DNA from: CAZSAT01 sp964604675
Lineage (GTDB): Bacteria; Myxococcota_A; UBA796; CAJQPC01
NCBI GenBank assembly: GCA_964604675.1
Contig: CAZSAT010000025.1
Location: forward strand, 1-64,000
Direction of reading: 5' to 3'
DNA length: 64,000 nucleotides
Below are positions 25,297-36,195 of the stretch, piece after piece; within the stretch, counting starts at the first letter, position 1, and every line of letters starts with the position of its first letter. Both the position numbers and the translations under genes were made by a program. The notes beneath the pieces were generated by a model, which worked only from the letters and a program-made list of their open reading frames with translations, was not told where the DNA came from and ran no database searches.

Positions 25297-25458
25297 CTAG
25301 GACTTCGCCTGGTTCGGCGCGTTGGCGTCGGCTTCCGGCGTGTGCACGTCGAACTTGGGCGTGGTGCCGTTGCGCTCGCGGAGGTTCTTCGCCTTGCGGC
25401 CGGCCTTGTCGGCGCGGAGCTGACGGCGGTACTTGGTCTGCTTGGTGTTGGACGCCAT
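25297..25458 (-). CDS. Small basic protein, 53 residues
   Basis: A 54-codon frame with a strong ribosome-binding site (GAGGAGGGCCCC before ATG). The product begins MASNTKQTKYRRQLRADKAG, followed by a Lys/Arg/Asn-rich stretch, then TPKFDVHTPEADANAP and an end in QAKS. The basic first half and acidic/Pro second half look like small ribosome- or nucleic-acid-associated proteins. I have the impression that similar short proteins occur in Myxococcota, but this needs a search. It lies between tatD and a lipoprotein gene and is transcribed against both. It has good coding character despite its length. Confidence 0.65.
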   Translation of the reverse strand: MASNTKQTKYRRQLRADKAGRKAKNLRERNGTTPKFDVHTPEADANAPNQAKS

Positions 25459-25574
25459 GGGGCCCTCCTCGGGCGACGAGATCGTGGACCCGCGCAGGTA
25501 GCCGGATGGCTGACGCCAGTCAAGGTCCGAAGCAGGCTCATGTCGGTGGCGGGCGGAGCCGATGGCAGGTACGT

Positions 25575-25600
25575 ATCTCAGAGCCCTCTGCGGGCTGAGA
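25575..25600 (+). other. Hairpin in the leader of the following lipoprotein gene
   Basis: TCTCA-GA-GCCC and GGGC-TGAGA can pair as a nine-base stem with a two-base bulge and loop TCTGC. It ends just before the GGAGGT ribosome-binding site of the lipoprotein gene. It has no T-tract, so it is more likely a leader structure than a terminator. Confidence 0.3.
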
Positions 25601-25613
25601 TGGAGGTTCAGGC

Positions 25614-26429
25614 ATGGTGATGACGCTCTTGCTCCTCGGCTGCGAGGAACTCGACCAGATCAAGGAGACGGTGGACGGGGTCACGAATCCCCTGGTGGCC
25701 CAAGGTCTCATCCTCGGGGTCGCTGAGCCGGAGTACGAGGAGATCGACCTCTCCGACAGCGACTGGGCCAATGGCGCGCTCGTGAAGATCTTTCTGGCCG
25801 ATGCCTCCAGCGTCGACGACATGGCCAACGCGCCGGTCGAGGGCGCCACCGTGCGGCTCAAGGTCGGTGACGCGGCTGGCGTCGAGCTGCTCTCCGAAGG
25901 GGGAGGCGCCTACGCCGGGAACAGCGAAGAGCAGGGCATCTCGTACGTGGTGGGCTCCGACGCCACCGTGAACATCCAGCTCGACGGCGACGCTTCCAGC
26001 ATCTCGCGCAAGTTGCCCGATTCGCCCCAGATTGCGGATCAGGTCGACTACGGCCACAGCGCCGGCACCGCGATCAACCTCGACCTCTCGGCCCAGGACT
26101 TCGACAGCGTGCTTGCGGTGGTGCTCGACACCGAGAGTGGCGAGGTGACCTGGTCCAACGAGCCGGCCGACATCGAGGCGGTCTACGAGTTCACCCACGG
26201 TGACGGCCAGAAGCGCCTCGAGATCCCCGCCAAGGCCTTTGCGGCCGAGAGCATCTACGCGATCGGTGTGGCGGGCATGAAGACCGCGTCGACCGACGAC
26301 TTCGACAACGTCAACACCGCGCTGTCCAGCTTCATGGTCGGCCAGCTGCGCTTCGTGCCCACCTGCACGATCCCCAACTGCGAGTTCCTCGACGACCTCG
26401 AAGATGAGCTCACCGACACGGGCCAGTAG
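25614..26429 (+). CDS. Predicted lipoprotein, unknown function
   Basis: 271 residues with the very short lipoprotein signal MVMTLLLLGC (Cys10). The mature protein is acidic. It has a beta-rich domain (about residues 45-150: VKIFLADASSVDDMANAPVEG, VRLKVGDAAGVEL, a carboxypeptidase-regulatory-like fold is possible) and a C-terminal part with a Cys pair (PTCTIPNC). GGAGGT lies 6 nt before the ATG. No family recognised. Confidence 0.65.
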   Translation: MVMTLLLLGCEELDQIKETVDGVTNPLVAQGLILGVAEPEYEEIDLSDSDWANGALVKIFLADASSVDDMANAPVEGATVRLKVGDAAGVELLSEGGGAYAGNSEEQGISYVVGSDATVNIQLDGDASSISRKLPDSPQIADQVDYGHSAGTAINLDLSAQDFDSVLAVVLDTESGEVTWSNEPADIEAVYEFTHGDGQKRLEIPAKAFAAESIYAIGVAGMKTASTDDFDNVNTALSSFMVGQLRFVPTCTIPNCEFLDDLEDELTDTGQ

Positions 26430-26434
26430 GCCCT

Positions 26435-27343
26435 TCACGGCGCGGGACACACCTCGTCCCACGCCGCGGCGACCGCCAGCGCTCGCTCGCCCTTCGGAGT
26501 GAGCGCCTTCGCCATGCGCAGCACCACCGGGCCGGTCGGCCGGAGCCTCGGGTGCTCGACGGCCACGCTCGGCAGGCTGTAGAGCACCTCGCTCCCCGCA
26601 GCGCGGGCCGCGCGGGCCGCAGCGTGCACGACCGCCGACCGCGCTCGCCGCGGGCCCCTGATGGCGATGACCTGGGTGCTCTTGAGGTGCCGGGTGCCAC
26701 CGGTGCGCGACACCACGGGCCAATCGATCGTGGCCACGGCCCCGTCTGCCACACGCAGGTAGCGGGGGCCGAGTGCGGGGACGTGCGGAGGAGCGCTCGC
26801 GGTGTTCTCGACGATGGCCGAGGGGCGCCCGTCGTGTGCCGAGGCGCCCTTCCAGAACGCGCCAGCGCTGAGCCGCGCGGCCTCCACCGGCGGCCAACCT
26901 GCCGCGCCGAGGGCGACCACGCTGGGGCGGTAGCGCTCCACCACCTGGTAGCCGAGACGCTCGTAGAGCCGGTGGGCGCCGTAGGCCGGCTCCGTGGTCA
27001 AGGTGAGCAGGTCGCACCGCTTCGCCCGATCCTCGACGGCGCGCAGGAGCGTTGATGCGAGTCCACGACGCTGTCGATCCGGTCGCACGCCGACCGGTCC
27101 CACGTGCACCACCGACAACGACATGCCGTGAAACGTCGCCGGGCGCTGGCCGGCCATCGCGACGGCCTGCAGTCCCCTGTCGCGCAGGGCCAGGGAGTGG
27201 CCCGGGAGACGCCATGTCCATCCTGCGAAGACCGAGAGCATGTCGGCGGAGAAGTGCATGGACTCCCGATGCTTCGCGAAGGCGGCGTTCAGGAGCTCGG
27301 CGACGTCGGCCAGCTCACGCCTTCCGACGGGCTTCGGGATCAC
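26435..27343 (-). CDS. GNAT-family N-acetyltransferase with C-terminal extension
   Basis: 302 residues from GTG 27343, which overlaps the sppA stop (GTGA). Residues 1-150 form a GNAT domain with acetyl-CoA loop VRPDRQRRGLAS and the following YERLGYQVV. Residues about 150-302 form a second region, partly GNAT-like in pattern (TQVIAIRGPRRARSAVVHAA, PTGPVVLRMAKAL), so a tandem arrangement is possible. Substrate unknown. Coupled to the signal peptide peptidase, but no functional link is evident. Confidence 0.75.
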   Translation of the reverse strand: MIPKPVGRRELADVAELLNAAFAKHRESMHFSADMLSVFAGWTWRLPGHSLALRDRGLQAVAMAGQRPATFHGMSLSVVHVGPVGVRPDRQRRGLASTLLRAVEDRAKRCDLLTLTTEPAYGAHRLYERLGYQVVERYRPSVVALGAAGWPPVEAARLSAGAFWKGASAHDGRPSAIVENTASAPPHVPALGPRYLRVADGAVATIDWPVVSRTGGTRHLKSTQVIAIRGPRRARSAVVHAAARAARAAGSEVLYSLPSVAVEHPRLRPTGPVVLRMAKALTPKGERALAVAAAWDEVCPAP

Positions 27344-29076
27344 CGGATGGCGACGTGCAGGGGCAGCGCTGCCACGAAGCCATCCTGTTCGAGTGCCGTC
27401 TGCAGTGCTCGCGAGTGGGCCAGCAGGTCGCTGCCTCGTTCGCCGAGGACGGCCTGCAGGGTGGCCCGCGCCTGGGCATCGCTCGGCTCGGTCATCAGCT
27501 CGAGCCACTCGAACAGGTCCAGCGGGGCCGGCACGAACCGACGCCCGGGGTCGTCGACGCCGGCGAGCTGGCCGGCAACACGCACCGCGTCCTCGATTCC
27601 GCCCAGCTCGTCGACCAGGCCGTGCTCGACCGCCATGGCGCCCGTCCAGACCCGGCCGCGAGCCACGGCGTCGAGCGCGTCGAAGCTCATGCCGCGCCCT
27701 TCGGCGGCCTTCTGCACGAAGCTCGCGTAGAAGTTGTCCATGCGCTCCTGGAGCTTGGCGCGCTCGCGCTCGCTGAAGGGCTCCACGCTGGAGTTGATCC
27801 CCGCCAGGGGCGCACCCTGCACGCTCCACGTCGTCAGACCGACCTTCTCGAACAGGCCCGAGAGAGCCACCTTGCCGCCGAAGACGCCGATCGAGCCCGT
27901 GAGGGTGCTGGGGTCCGCCACGATGTGGTCGGTCGCCATGGCCACGTAGTAGCCACCGGACGCGGCCATCCCCCCCATCGAGGCGACCACCGGCTTCACG
28001 GCCTTGAGCTCGCCGACCGCGCGCCAGATGACGTCGGACGCGAGGGCCGAGCCGCCGGGCGAGTCGACCCGGATCACCACCGCCGCGATGTCGTCGTCGT
28101 CTTCCAGGTCGCGCAGCCGCTCGACCACGGTGCGGTCGCCGGCCGAGGTGCCCCCGAAGCCGCCGCCTTGGGAGCGCCCATCGATGATGGTGCCGCCCAC
28201 GTGCACGATGGCGACGGACGGCGACCGCTTCCAGTCCGCGCGGACCTCGTCGAGGTAGGCTCGCAGGGGCACCGTGTCCACGTCCTCAAAGCGTTCGTTG
28301 AGCTCGTCCGAGTAGGTCAACGCGTCGATGAGGCCGCGCTCGACGGCCGCTTCGGGTGTGACCGGTGGGTCCTCGAGGAGCGCGAGCACCTCCTCGCTGG
28401 TCCACCGTCCCGTGGCCGCGAGGTCGTCGACGAAGGTGCCCTGCAGGCTGTCGAGCAGCGCCGTGTACATCTCCTGCGCTTCGTCCGAGGGCGCATCGCG
28501 GGTGTAGCTCTCGACGGCCGACTTGTACTCGCCGACACGCAGGTAGTCGGCGGTGAGTCCGAGCTTGTCCAGCGTTCCGGCGAAGTAGGTCGTGCTCATC
28601 GAGAGGCCGACCACGAACGGCACGCCGCCCGGATGCATCGTGATCTCGGTGCAGGGCGACGCGAGGTACCAGCTCACGTTCTCGTAGGTCTTCGACCAGA
28701 CCACGCACTCCTTGCCGGCTGCGGTCAACGCGGTCAGGCCTGCGCGCAGCTCCTGGGTCTGGGCGAGGCCCAACGACGGGCGGTCGAGGTGCAGCAGCAG
28801 GCCCGTGACGCTCGGGTCGGCGGCGGCGGCGTGGAGCGCGCCGCTGATCTCGGGGAGGGTCAGCGGGGCCTGCTCCGGGTCGAAGTGGAAGGCATCCTCT
28901 TCGGGGCCGTCCAGCACCGCGCCTGCAAGGCGAAGGCGCATCCAGCGCTTGGACTCCTCTCCGGTGACGATCGCCTCGTCGTCCCAGAGCAGGGTCACCC
29001 CGAGCACCAGCGCCGTCAGGATGAGTCCTGCCAGCGCGACCACGCCGATGAGAAGCCGATTGCCCTGTTCTGCCAC
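27340..29076 (-). CDS. sppA: Signal peptide peptidase SppA, long (67K) type
   Basis: 578 residues: an N-terminal transmembrane helix (about 8-28), then two S49 protease-like domains. The catalytic Lys is in GEYKSAVESYTRD in the first domain and the nucleophile Ser in MAASGGYYVAMATD in the second, as in the E. coli 618-residue enzyme. It cleaves signal peptides left in the inner membrane. Start GTG 29076 was chosen for the GAGG upstream; GTG 29082 is possible. A TAGGCT -10-like element lies 22 nt upstream (29104-29099). Confidence 0.9.
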   Translation of the reverse strand: MAEQGNRLLIGVVALAGLILTALVLGVTLLWDDEAIVTGEESKRWMRLRLAGAVLDGPEEDAFHFDPEQAPLTLPEISGALHAAAADPSVTGLLLHLDRPSLGLAQTQELRAGLTALTAAGKECVVWSKTYENVSWYLASPCTEITMHPGGVPFVVGLSMSTTYFAGTLDKLGLTADYLRVGEYKSAVESYTRDAPSDEAQEMYTALLDSLQGTFVDDLAATGRWTSEEVLALLEDPPVTPEAAVERGLIDALTYSDELNERFEDVDTVPLRAYLDEVRADWKRSPSVAIVHVGGTIIDGRSQGGGFGGTSAGDRTVVERLRDLEDDDDIAAVVIRVDSPGGSALASDVIWRAVGELKAVKPVVASMGGMAASGGYYVAMATDHIVADPSTLTGSIGVFGGKVALSGLFEKVGLTTWSVQGAPLAGINSSVEPFSERERAKLQERMDNFYASFVQKAAEGRGMSFDALDAVARGRVWTGAMAVEHGLVDELGGIEDAVRVAGQLAGVDDPGRRFVPAPLDLFEWLELMTEPSDAQARATLQAVLGERGSDLLAHSRALQTALEQDGFVAALPLHVAIR

Positions 29077-29123
29077 GCACACCTCGTTCGATGTCGGAAG
29101 CCTATGCGCGAGCGCTGCCTCCG

Positions 29124-30281
29124 TCACCAGCAGAGCTGACGATGACGGTCCAGCCAGGTCACGACCGGGCCGAAGACCTGGGTCGGTGCCCGGGAATCGA
29201 GCAGCGGGTCGAGGTGACTCCACGTGCTGTCGAGCACGTGGCCGTCCACAGGGCCGGCGAGCTTCGCCAGGACCTCGCCCGCGTGGTGCGGTCGGCACGT
29301 CGGGTCGCCTTCACACGCGATGACCTGGACCGGCAGCGTGTGGCCGGCGAGCGCGGCGAGGTAGTCGATGCGGTCGTGTCGGTCGGTGAGGGTGCCAGCG
29401 CGCAGCCAGGTCAGCACCTGGCGCACCATCGCCCCGGAGAGGTTCTCGGCGCCGTGCACCATGAGGCTCCGCGTCAGCTCGTTCGCACCCGCCGAGGGCG
29501 CGGCCAGAGCCGCTGCGGCACGCATCGGCACGTGGGCTCCACGTGGCAGTAGGAGCTCGAGCAGGGCCGCCGCCCGGAGCATCGTCTCGCCCGCCTCGAA
29601 CCGGACGGGAGCGCAGAGCGTGGTGGCCGGACCCAGGCCGAGGCGCCCGTAGCTCGCCAGGTACGCGTAGAGCAGCTGGCCGCCGAGAGCGTGGCCGACC
29701 CACGCGACCCGCGGGAAGCCGCTGTGGTGCTGGATGGCCTCCAGCGCGGCCGGGACGTCCTGGGCGACCAAGTCGTCGAGGTCGCCAGGTCGCGCGTCGT
29801 CCGGTGCGATGGCCGAGCGGTCCAGCCGGTGCTCGAGCAGGTACACCGCGAAGCCGGCTTCGTGCAGGGCTTGCGCGATCGAGAGCTCAGCGGTGAGGTC
29901 CATGGCGAAGCGGTTCACCGCCAGCCCGTGCGCCAGGAGCACGGGTTCGCCGCGTGTTCCCGGGGGGGCGGGGAGGTGGAACAGGGGGCAACGCCACCCG
30001 TCGTCCGTCGCGTAGTAGAGCCGGGCGAGGAGCGGACGGTGCGGAGGACGGGCGAAGCGTTCGGGGGAGTCGGGGGTGAGCGCCCGCCACGTGGCCGCCA
30101 AGGCGATCTCCGCCGTGCGTCGGGCGATGCGTGCTCCGCGTGTGGGCCTCAGGGGGTCCAAGCGGGGGCCCAGGCCGGTGTGCTCGGGCTGTCGGGACAC
30201 CGGCGCTCGGGGAAGGAAGAGGGGGAGGTCCGCAGGTCGCGCGTGGGGGGTGGCATCTCTCGGCTCGTCCGCGAAGTACAC
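29124..30281 (-). CDS. Alpha/beta-hydrolase-fold protein lacking the nucleophile serine
   Basis: 385 residues with an alpha/beta-hydrolase core: VLLAHGLAVNRFAMDL (oxyanion region), VAWVGHALGGQLLYAY at the nucleophile elbow, the Asp in VIACEGDPTCRPHH and the His in STWSHLDPLL. It resembles PhaC/lipase-like hydrolases. The elbow codon is GCT (Ala) where GxSxG enzymes have Ser, so the classic triad is broken while Asp and His remain. It may be a binding protein or use another mechanism. The first 80 residues are Arg/Pro-rich and basic. GTG start with a weak GAGG upstream. Divergent from rsmA. Confidence 0.65.
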   Translation of the reverse strand: MYFADEPRDATPHARPADLPLFLPRAPVSRQPEHTGLGPRLDPLRPTRGARIARRTAEIALAATWRALTPDSPERFARPPHRPLLARLYYATDDGWRCPLFHLPAPPGTRGEPVLLAHGLAVNRFAMDLTAELSIAQALHEAGFAVYLLEHRLDRSAIAPDDARPGDLDDLVAQDVPAALEAIQHHSGFPRVAWVGHALGGQLLYAYLASYGRLGLGPATTLCAPVRFEAGETMLRAAALLELLLPRGAHVPMRAAAALAAPSAGANELTRSLMVHGAENLSGAMVRQVLTWLRAGTLTDRHDRIDYLAALAGHTLPVQVIACEGDPTCRPHHAGEVLAKLAGPVDGHVLDSTWSHLDPLLDSRAPTQVFGPVVTWLDRHRQLCW

Positions 30282-30468
30282 CCCGACCTCGCGAACGTCT
30301 CTCTGCTCAGCTTCGCCGGCGGGGCATCCTGCGCCCGAGACCGGCTTCTTCGTCGACCAACGTCAATGCAGCGATGGGCTCTGCGTCTGCTTCAGCGAAA
30401 CCAGACGCGGCCTGCGAACCTCCAAAGTTCGAGAACACTCAGATTCTTTAAGGAGAGTCTCAAGGGTG

Positions 30469-30486
30469 CTCTTGTCATGTCAAGAG
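30469..30486. other. 18-bp imperfect palindrome upstream of rsmA
   Basis: CTCTTGTCATGTCAAGAG is a dyad with one mismatched pair. It lies in the 251-nt gap between the divergent alpha/beta-hydrolase gene and rsmA, within the least G+C-rich stretch of the gap. It could be an operator. The rest of this gap holds no gene that I can support. Confidence 0.35.
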
Positions 30487-30517
30487 TAACCTGCGAAGAG
30501 GTGCGTGCCACCGGCGA

Positions 30518-30523
30518 GATACA
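30518..30523 (+). promoter_or_regulatory. -10-like GATACA before rsmA
   Basis: GATACA ends 9 nt before the GTG of rsmA, and the intervening GGCGCACTC has no Shine-Dalgarno. It fits the leaderless pattern seen elsewhere in the window. Confidence 0.3.
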
Positions 30524-30532
30524 GGCGCACTC

Positions 30533-31336
30533 GTGGCCAGCTCTCCCCATCCCTCCGTCCTGCTGAGGCGACTCGAACAGCGGGCGCGTCGGCGCTTTGG
30601 CCAGAACTTCCTCGTGCAGGCCGGGGTGCAGGAACGCATCGCCGCGCTCACGGGTGCGGGCGTCGACGACCGCGTCCTGGAGATCGGTCCCGGCCTGGGT
30701 GGCCTCACCCGAGCCCTGATGGCGCGGGGCGCGCTGGTGACGGCAGTCGAAGTGGACCGGGACCTCGCGGCCTTCCTGGCCGAAGAGCTCCCGAGCCTCA
30801 CCCTCCACCAGGCCGACGCCACCAAGATCGACCTCGACACGGTCTGTCCGGGCTCCGGTTGGCTCGCGTGCGCGAACCTCCCCTACAACGTGGCCACCAC
30901 GCTGGTGACCAGCCTCGTGGCCGATGCGCAGCGCTTCCGCCGGCTCGTGCTCATGTTCCAGAAGGAGGTCGCCGAGCGCATCGTGGCGGAGCCGGGCACC
31001 CGGAAGCGCGGCTCCTTGTCGGTCTGGTGCCAGCTCCACGCCACGGCGCGCATCGCGATGCGCTTGCCGCCGGGCGCCTTCCACCCCCCGCCGAAGGTCG
31101 ACTCGGCCGTGGTGCTGCTCGAGCCCCGTCCCTTCGCCCCGGGCGTCCCCGTCGAGCACGTCAGCGAGGTCGTACGCGCTGGCTTCTCGCAGCGGAGGAA
31201 GACCCTCGAGAACGCGCTGTCGTCGCGCTTCGACAAGTCCCGTGTGCGCAGCATCGTCCCTGGGGTGGTGGGCGCGGGAAGGCGGGCCGAGACCCTCGAC
31301 AATGACGAATGGGTGGCCTTGGCGCAGGCTCTCTGA
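30533..31336 (+). CDS. rsmA: 16S rRNA (adenine1518/1519-N6)-dimethyltransferase
   Basis: 267 residues. It has the RsmA/KsgA start FGQNFL, SAM loop EIGPGLGGLTRAL (about residues 50-62), NLPYNV (115-120) and FHPPPKVDSAV. It dimethylates two adjacent adenines of 16S rRNA during small-subunit maturation. GTG start without a Shine-Dalgarno. Followed by the PP2C gene after 97 nt. Confidence 0.93.
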   Translation: MASSPHPSVLLRRLEQRARRRFGQNFLVQAGVQERIAALTGAGVDDRVLEIGPGLGGLTRALMARGALVTAVEVDRDLAAFLAEELPSLTLHQADATKIDLDTVCPGSGWLACANLPYNVATTLVTSLVADAQRFRRLVLMFQKEVAERIVAEPGTRKRGSLSVWCQLHATARIAMRLPPGAFHPPPKVDSAVVLLEPRPFAPGVPVEHVSEVVRAGFSQRRKTLENALSSRFDKSRVRSIVPGVVGAGRRAETLDNDEWVALAQAL

Positions 31337-31346
31337 GCCGCGGGAT

Positions 31347-31374
31347 TTGCGCGCTCAGAGCCGCGACCATAAAA
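31347..31374 (+). promoter_or_regulatory. Candidate sigma-70 promoter for the PP2C gene
   Basis: TTGCGC (31347-31352) followed after 15-16 bases by CATAAA/ATAAAA (31368-31374). Downstream, CTCCCC (31390-31395) and GGGGAG (31407-31412) could form a leader hairpin before the GAGGAGG ribosome-binding site. Confidence 0.4.
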
Positions 31375-31433
31375 GCCCCGGCTTCCAGGCTCCCCCGCTC
31401 TGACTTGGGGAGGGTCTGGTACGAGGAGGCACG

Positions 31434-32192
31434 GTGCGCGTCACGTCCTGCGGCATCACCGATGTTGGGATGAAGCGCACCAACAACGAGGACAACTACC
31501 TCATCAACGACGAGCTCAACCTCTTCGTCGTGTGCGACGGCATGGGTGGACATGTCGGCGGTGAGTACGCCTCGGCCATCGCCGTCAACACGGTGGAGGA
31601 GGTCTTGAGCTCCATCGAGACCGATCCCGAGATGAAGCTTCCCCAGGCGGACGGCCCGGTCGAGGTCACGCGGGAGAAGCTCCGCTACGCGGTTCGGCTG
31701 GCGGGGAAGCGCATCTTCGAGAAGGCGGCCGCAGAGCCCGAGTACAAGGGAATGGGCACAACCGCCCTGGTGCTGTTGCTGGAGTCGGGGAACGCCTACC
31801 TCGCCCACGTGGGCGACTCCCGCGGCTACCTGGTGCGCGATGGGCGCATCGAGCAGCTCACCGAGGATCACTCGCTCGTGAACGAGAAGGTCAAGGCCGG
31901 CGTGCTCACGCGGGAAGAAGCCAAGCACCACCGCTTGCGCAACGTGATCACGCGCAGCCTCGGCTACACCGAGGAGGTCGAGATCGACGTGCAGGTGAAG
32001 GCGCTCCGTCGGGACGACGCCTTCCTGCTCTGCAGCGACGGGCTCTCGAACCTGGTCGAGACCCAGGAGATGGGGGAGGCGATCCTCCGCAACCCGCTGC
32101 AGTCCGCTGCGAGGAAGCTCATCCACACCGCCTGTGAGCGCGGCGGCGACGACAACGTCACCGCGGTGGTGGTGAGGGTCGACGAGCCCTGA
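31434..32192 (+). CDS. PP2C-family serine/threonine protein phosphatase
   Basis: 252 residues of the bacterial PrpC/Stp type: RTNNEDNYL, VVCDGMGGHVGGEYAS, AHVGDSRGYLV, LTEDHS, LCSDGLSNLV and GGDDNVTAV hold all the metal-binding Asp residues. It removes phosphate from proteins phosphorylated by Hanks-type kinases; no kinase is in the window. GTG start with GAGGAGG upstream. Its TGA shares the A of the next ATG (M23 peptidase). Confidence 0.92.
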   Translation: MRVTSCGITDVGMKRTNNEDNYLINDELNLFVVCDGMGGHVGGEYASAIAVNTVEEVLSSIETDPEMKLPQADGPVEVTREKLRYAVRLAGKRIFEKAAAEPEYKGMGTTALVLLLESGNAYLAHVGDSRGYLVRDGRIEQLTEDHSLVNEKVKAGVLTREEAKHHRLRNVITRSLGYTEEVEIDVQVKALRRDDAFLLCSDGLSNLVETQEMGEAILRNPLQSAARKLIHTACERGGDDNVTAVVVRVDEP

Positions 32193-33160
32193 TGGGCCGC
32201 CGCTCGGACGAGCGGGAGGAGCGTCGCTACACGCTCCTCTTCGTCCAGGACCGCGGCCGCGGTCGGGTTCGCCAGCTCACGATCACGTCCTCGATGCTGC
32301 GGCGGGCGGCCGCTGCGCTCACGGTGCTCGGTGTGTTCCTGGCGCTGGGCGGGGCGGTGCTCGCCGTGGAGCTGCCGCGGCTCTGGCGCTTCGACGATCT
32401 GGTCGCCGAGAACCTTCGGCTGAAGACCCGCCTTCACGACATCGAAGGGGAGCTCGACGAGGTGGAGCTGACCTTGCGGCGCCTCCGGGTCTACGACCGG
32501 CAGCTCCGCGCGCTGCAGGAAGACGTGGGCCTGCCCGGTGGGCTCGGCCCGCTGGACGACGCCGAGAGCGCTGCGCTCGGCCTCGAGGCCCTCGGCGAGC
32601 TGGATGGAGGAGGCCTCGCCCCCGTGCAGGTCGACGACCTCCGGCCCGCCGACGCCTGGGCGGGGGCGGTGGAGGCTCGCGCGGAAGGCCTGCTGAGGGT
32701 GCTGCGCGAGGTCGAACCGCGCATCGGGCGCGCGGCCGAGGACGTGACGGATCTGCTCACCATCCGCGCCGCCTTGCCCCAGGTGTGGCCGGCGAGCGGC
32801 GTGCTGACCAGCGGCTTCGGCTACCGGCGCAGCCCCATCTACCGCAGCCGGAAGTTCCACTCCGGCATCGACGTGTCCGCGCCGCGCGGCAGCCGCGTCG
32901 TGGCCGTGGCGCCCGGCACCGTGAGCATGGCGCGCTCCAACGGCGGCTACGGTCGCATGGTGGTGGTCGACCATGGCTTCGGCATCGAGAGCCGCTACGC
33001 GCACAGCACCTCGATCTTCGTGGACGAGGGTGACTACGTCGAAGCTGGGCAGGTCGTGGCCACTGTGGGGACCACCGGACAGACCACCGGACCGCACCTC
33101 CACTTCGAGCTCGTGGTGCACGGACAGGCGGTCGATCCGCTCGACTACCTCCCGAGGTGA
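32192..33160 (+). CDS. M23-family peptidoglycan endopeptidase, membrane-anchored
   Basis: 322 residues: cytoplasmic basic N-terminus, one transmembrane helix (about 37-60), a coiled-coil-like Leu/Glu/Arg segment (about 70-115) and a C-terminal LytM domain (about 205-322). The zinc ligands are in FHSGIDVSAP and PHLHFELVV. It resembles envelope-anchored hydrolases that cleave peptide crosslinks, or NlpD-type activators; here the metal ligands are intact, so it is probably active. Starts by TGATG overlap with the PP2C gene; secA follows. Confidence 0.88.
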   Translation: MGRRSDEREERRYTLLFVQDRGRGRVRQLTITSSMLRRAAAALTVLGVFLALGGAVLAVELPRLWRFDDLVAENLRLKTRLHDIEGELDEVELTLRRLRVYDRQLRALQEDVGLPGGLGPLDDAESAALGLEALGELDGGGLAPVQVDDLRPADAWAGAVEARAEGLLRVLREVEPRIGRAAEDVTDLLTIRAALPQVWPASGVLTSGFGYRRSPIYRSRKFHSGIDVSAPRGSRVVAVAPGTVSMARSNGGYGRMVVVDHGFGIESRYAHSTSIFVDEGDYVEAGQVVATVGTTGQTTGPHLHFELVVHGQAVDPLDYLPR

Positions 33161-33245
33161 GAGCTTTGCGTTAAAGGCGCCGACTTCCGGCCCTTGCCGC
33201 CGTCGACCGGCGTGTGCAAGGACAGCCGATTCGGGAGTTTGAGCA

Positions 33246-36026
<2,781 letters not shown>

Positions 36027-36029
<3 letters not shown>

Positions 36030-36195
36030 ACAGGCGCCCCTCGCTCGGTTAATCGCGCGGCGCGCTCTTCTGCGCACCTCTCATTCCACACGCCGATCAC
36101 GCCACGGTCCCTGGGTGCCCTTCGGGGTGGGGCCGCGACGCGGCGGAGGCCCAACCCGAAACCGGGTCCTTCGTGACCCCCAGGACATCGTCATC
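36027..36195 (+). promoter_or_regulatory. rpsB promoter candidate and leader
   Basis: TAGACA (36027-36032, overlapping the secA stop) followed after 15 bases by GTTAAT (36048-36053) is a reasonable -35/-10 pair. About 140 nt of leader follow, with possible hairpins, for example ACCCG/CGGGT with loop AAAC just before rpsB. rpsB leaders are autoregulated in Proteobacteria; whether this one is cannot be told from sequence alone. Confidence 0.35.
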
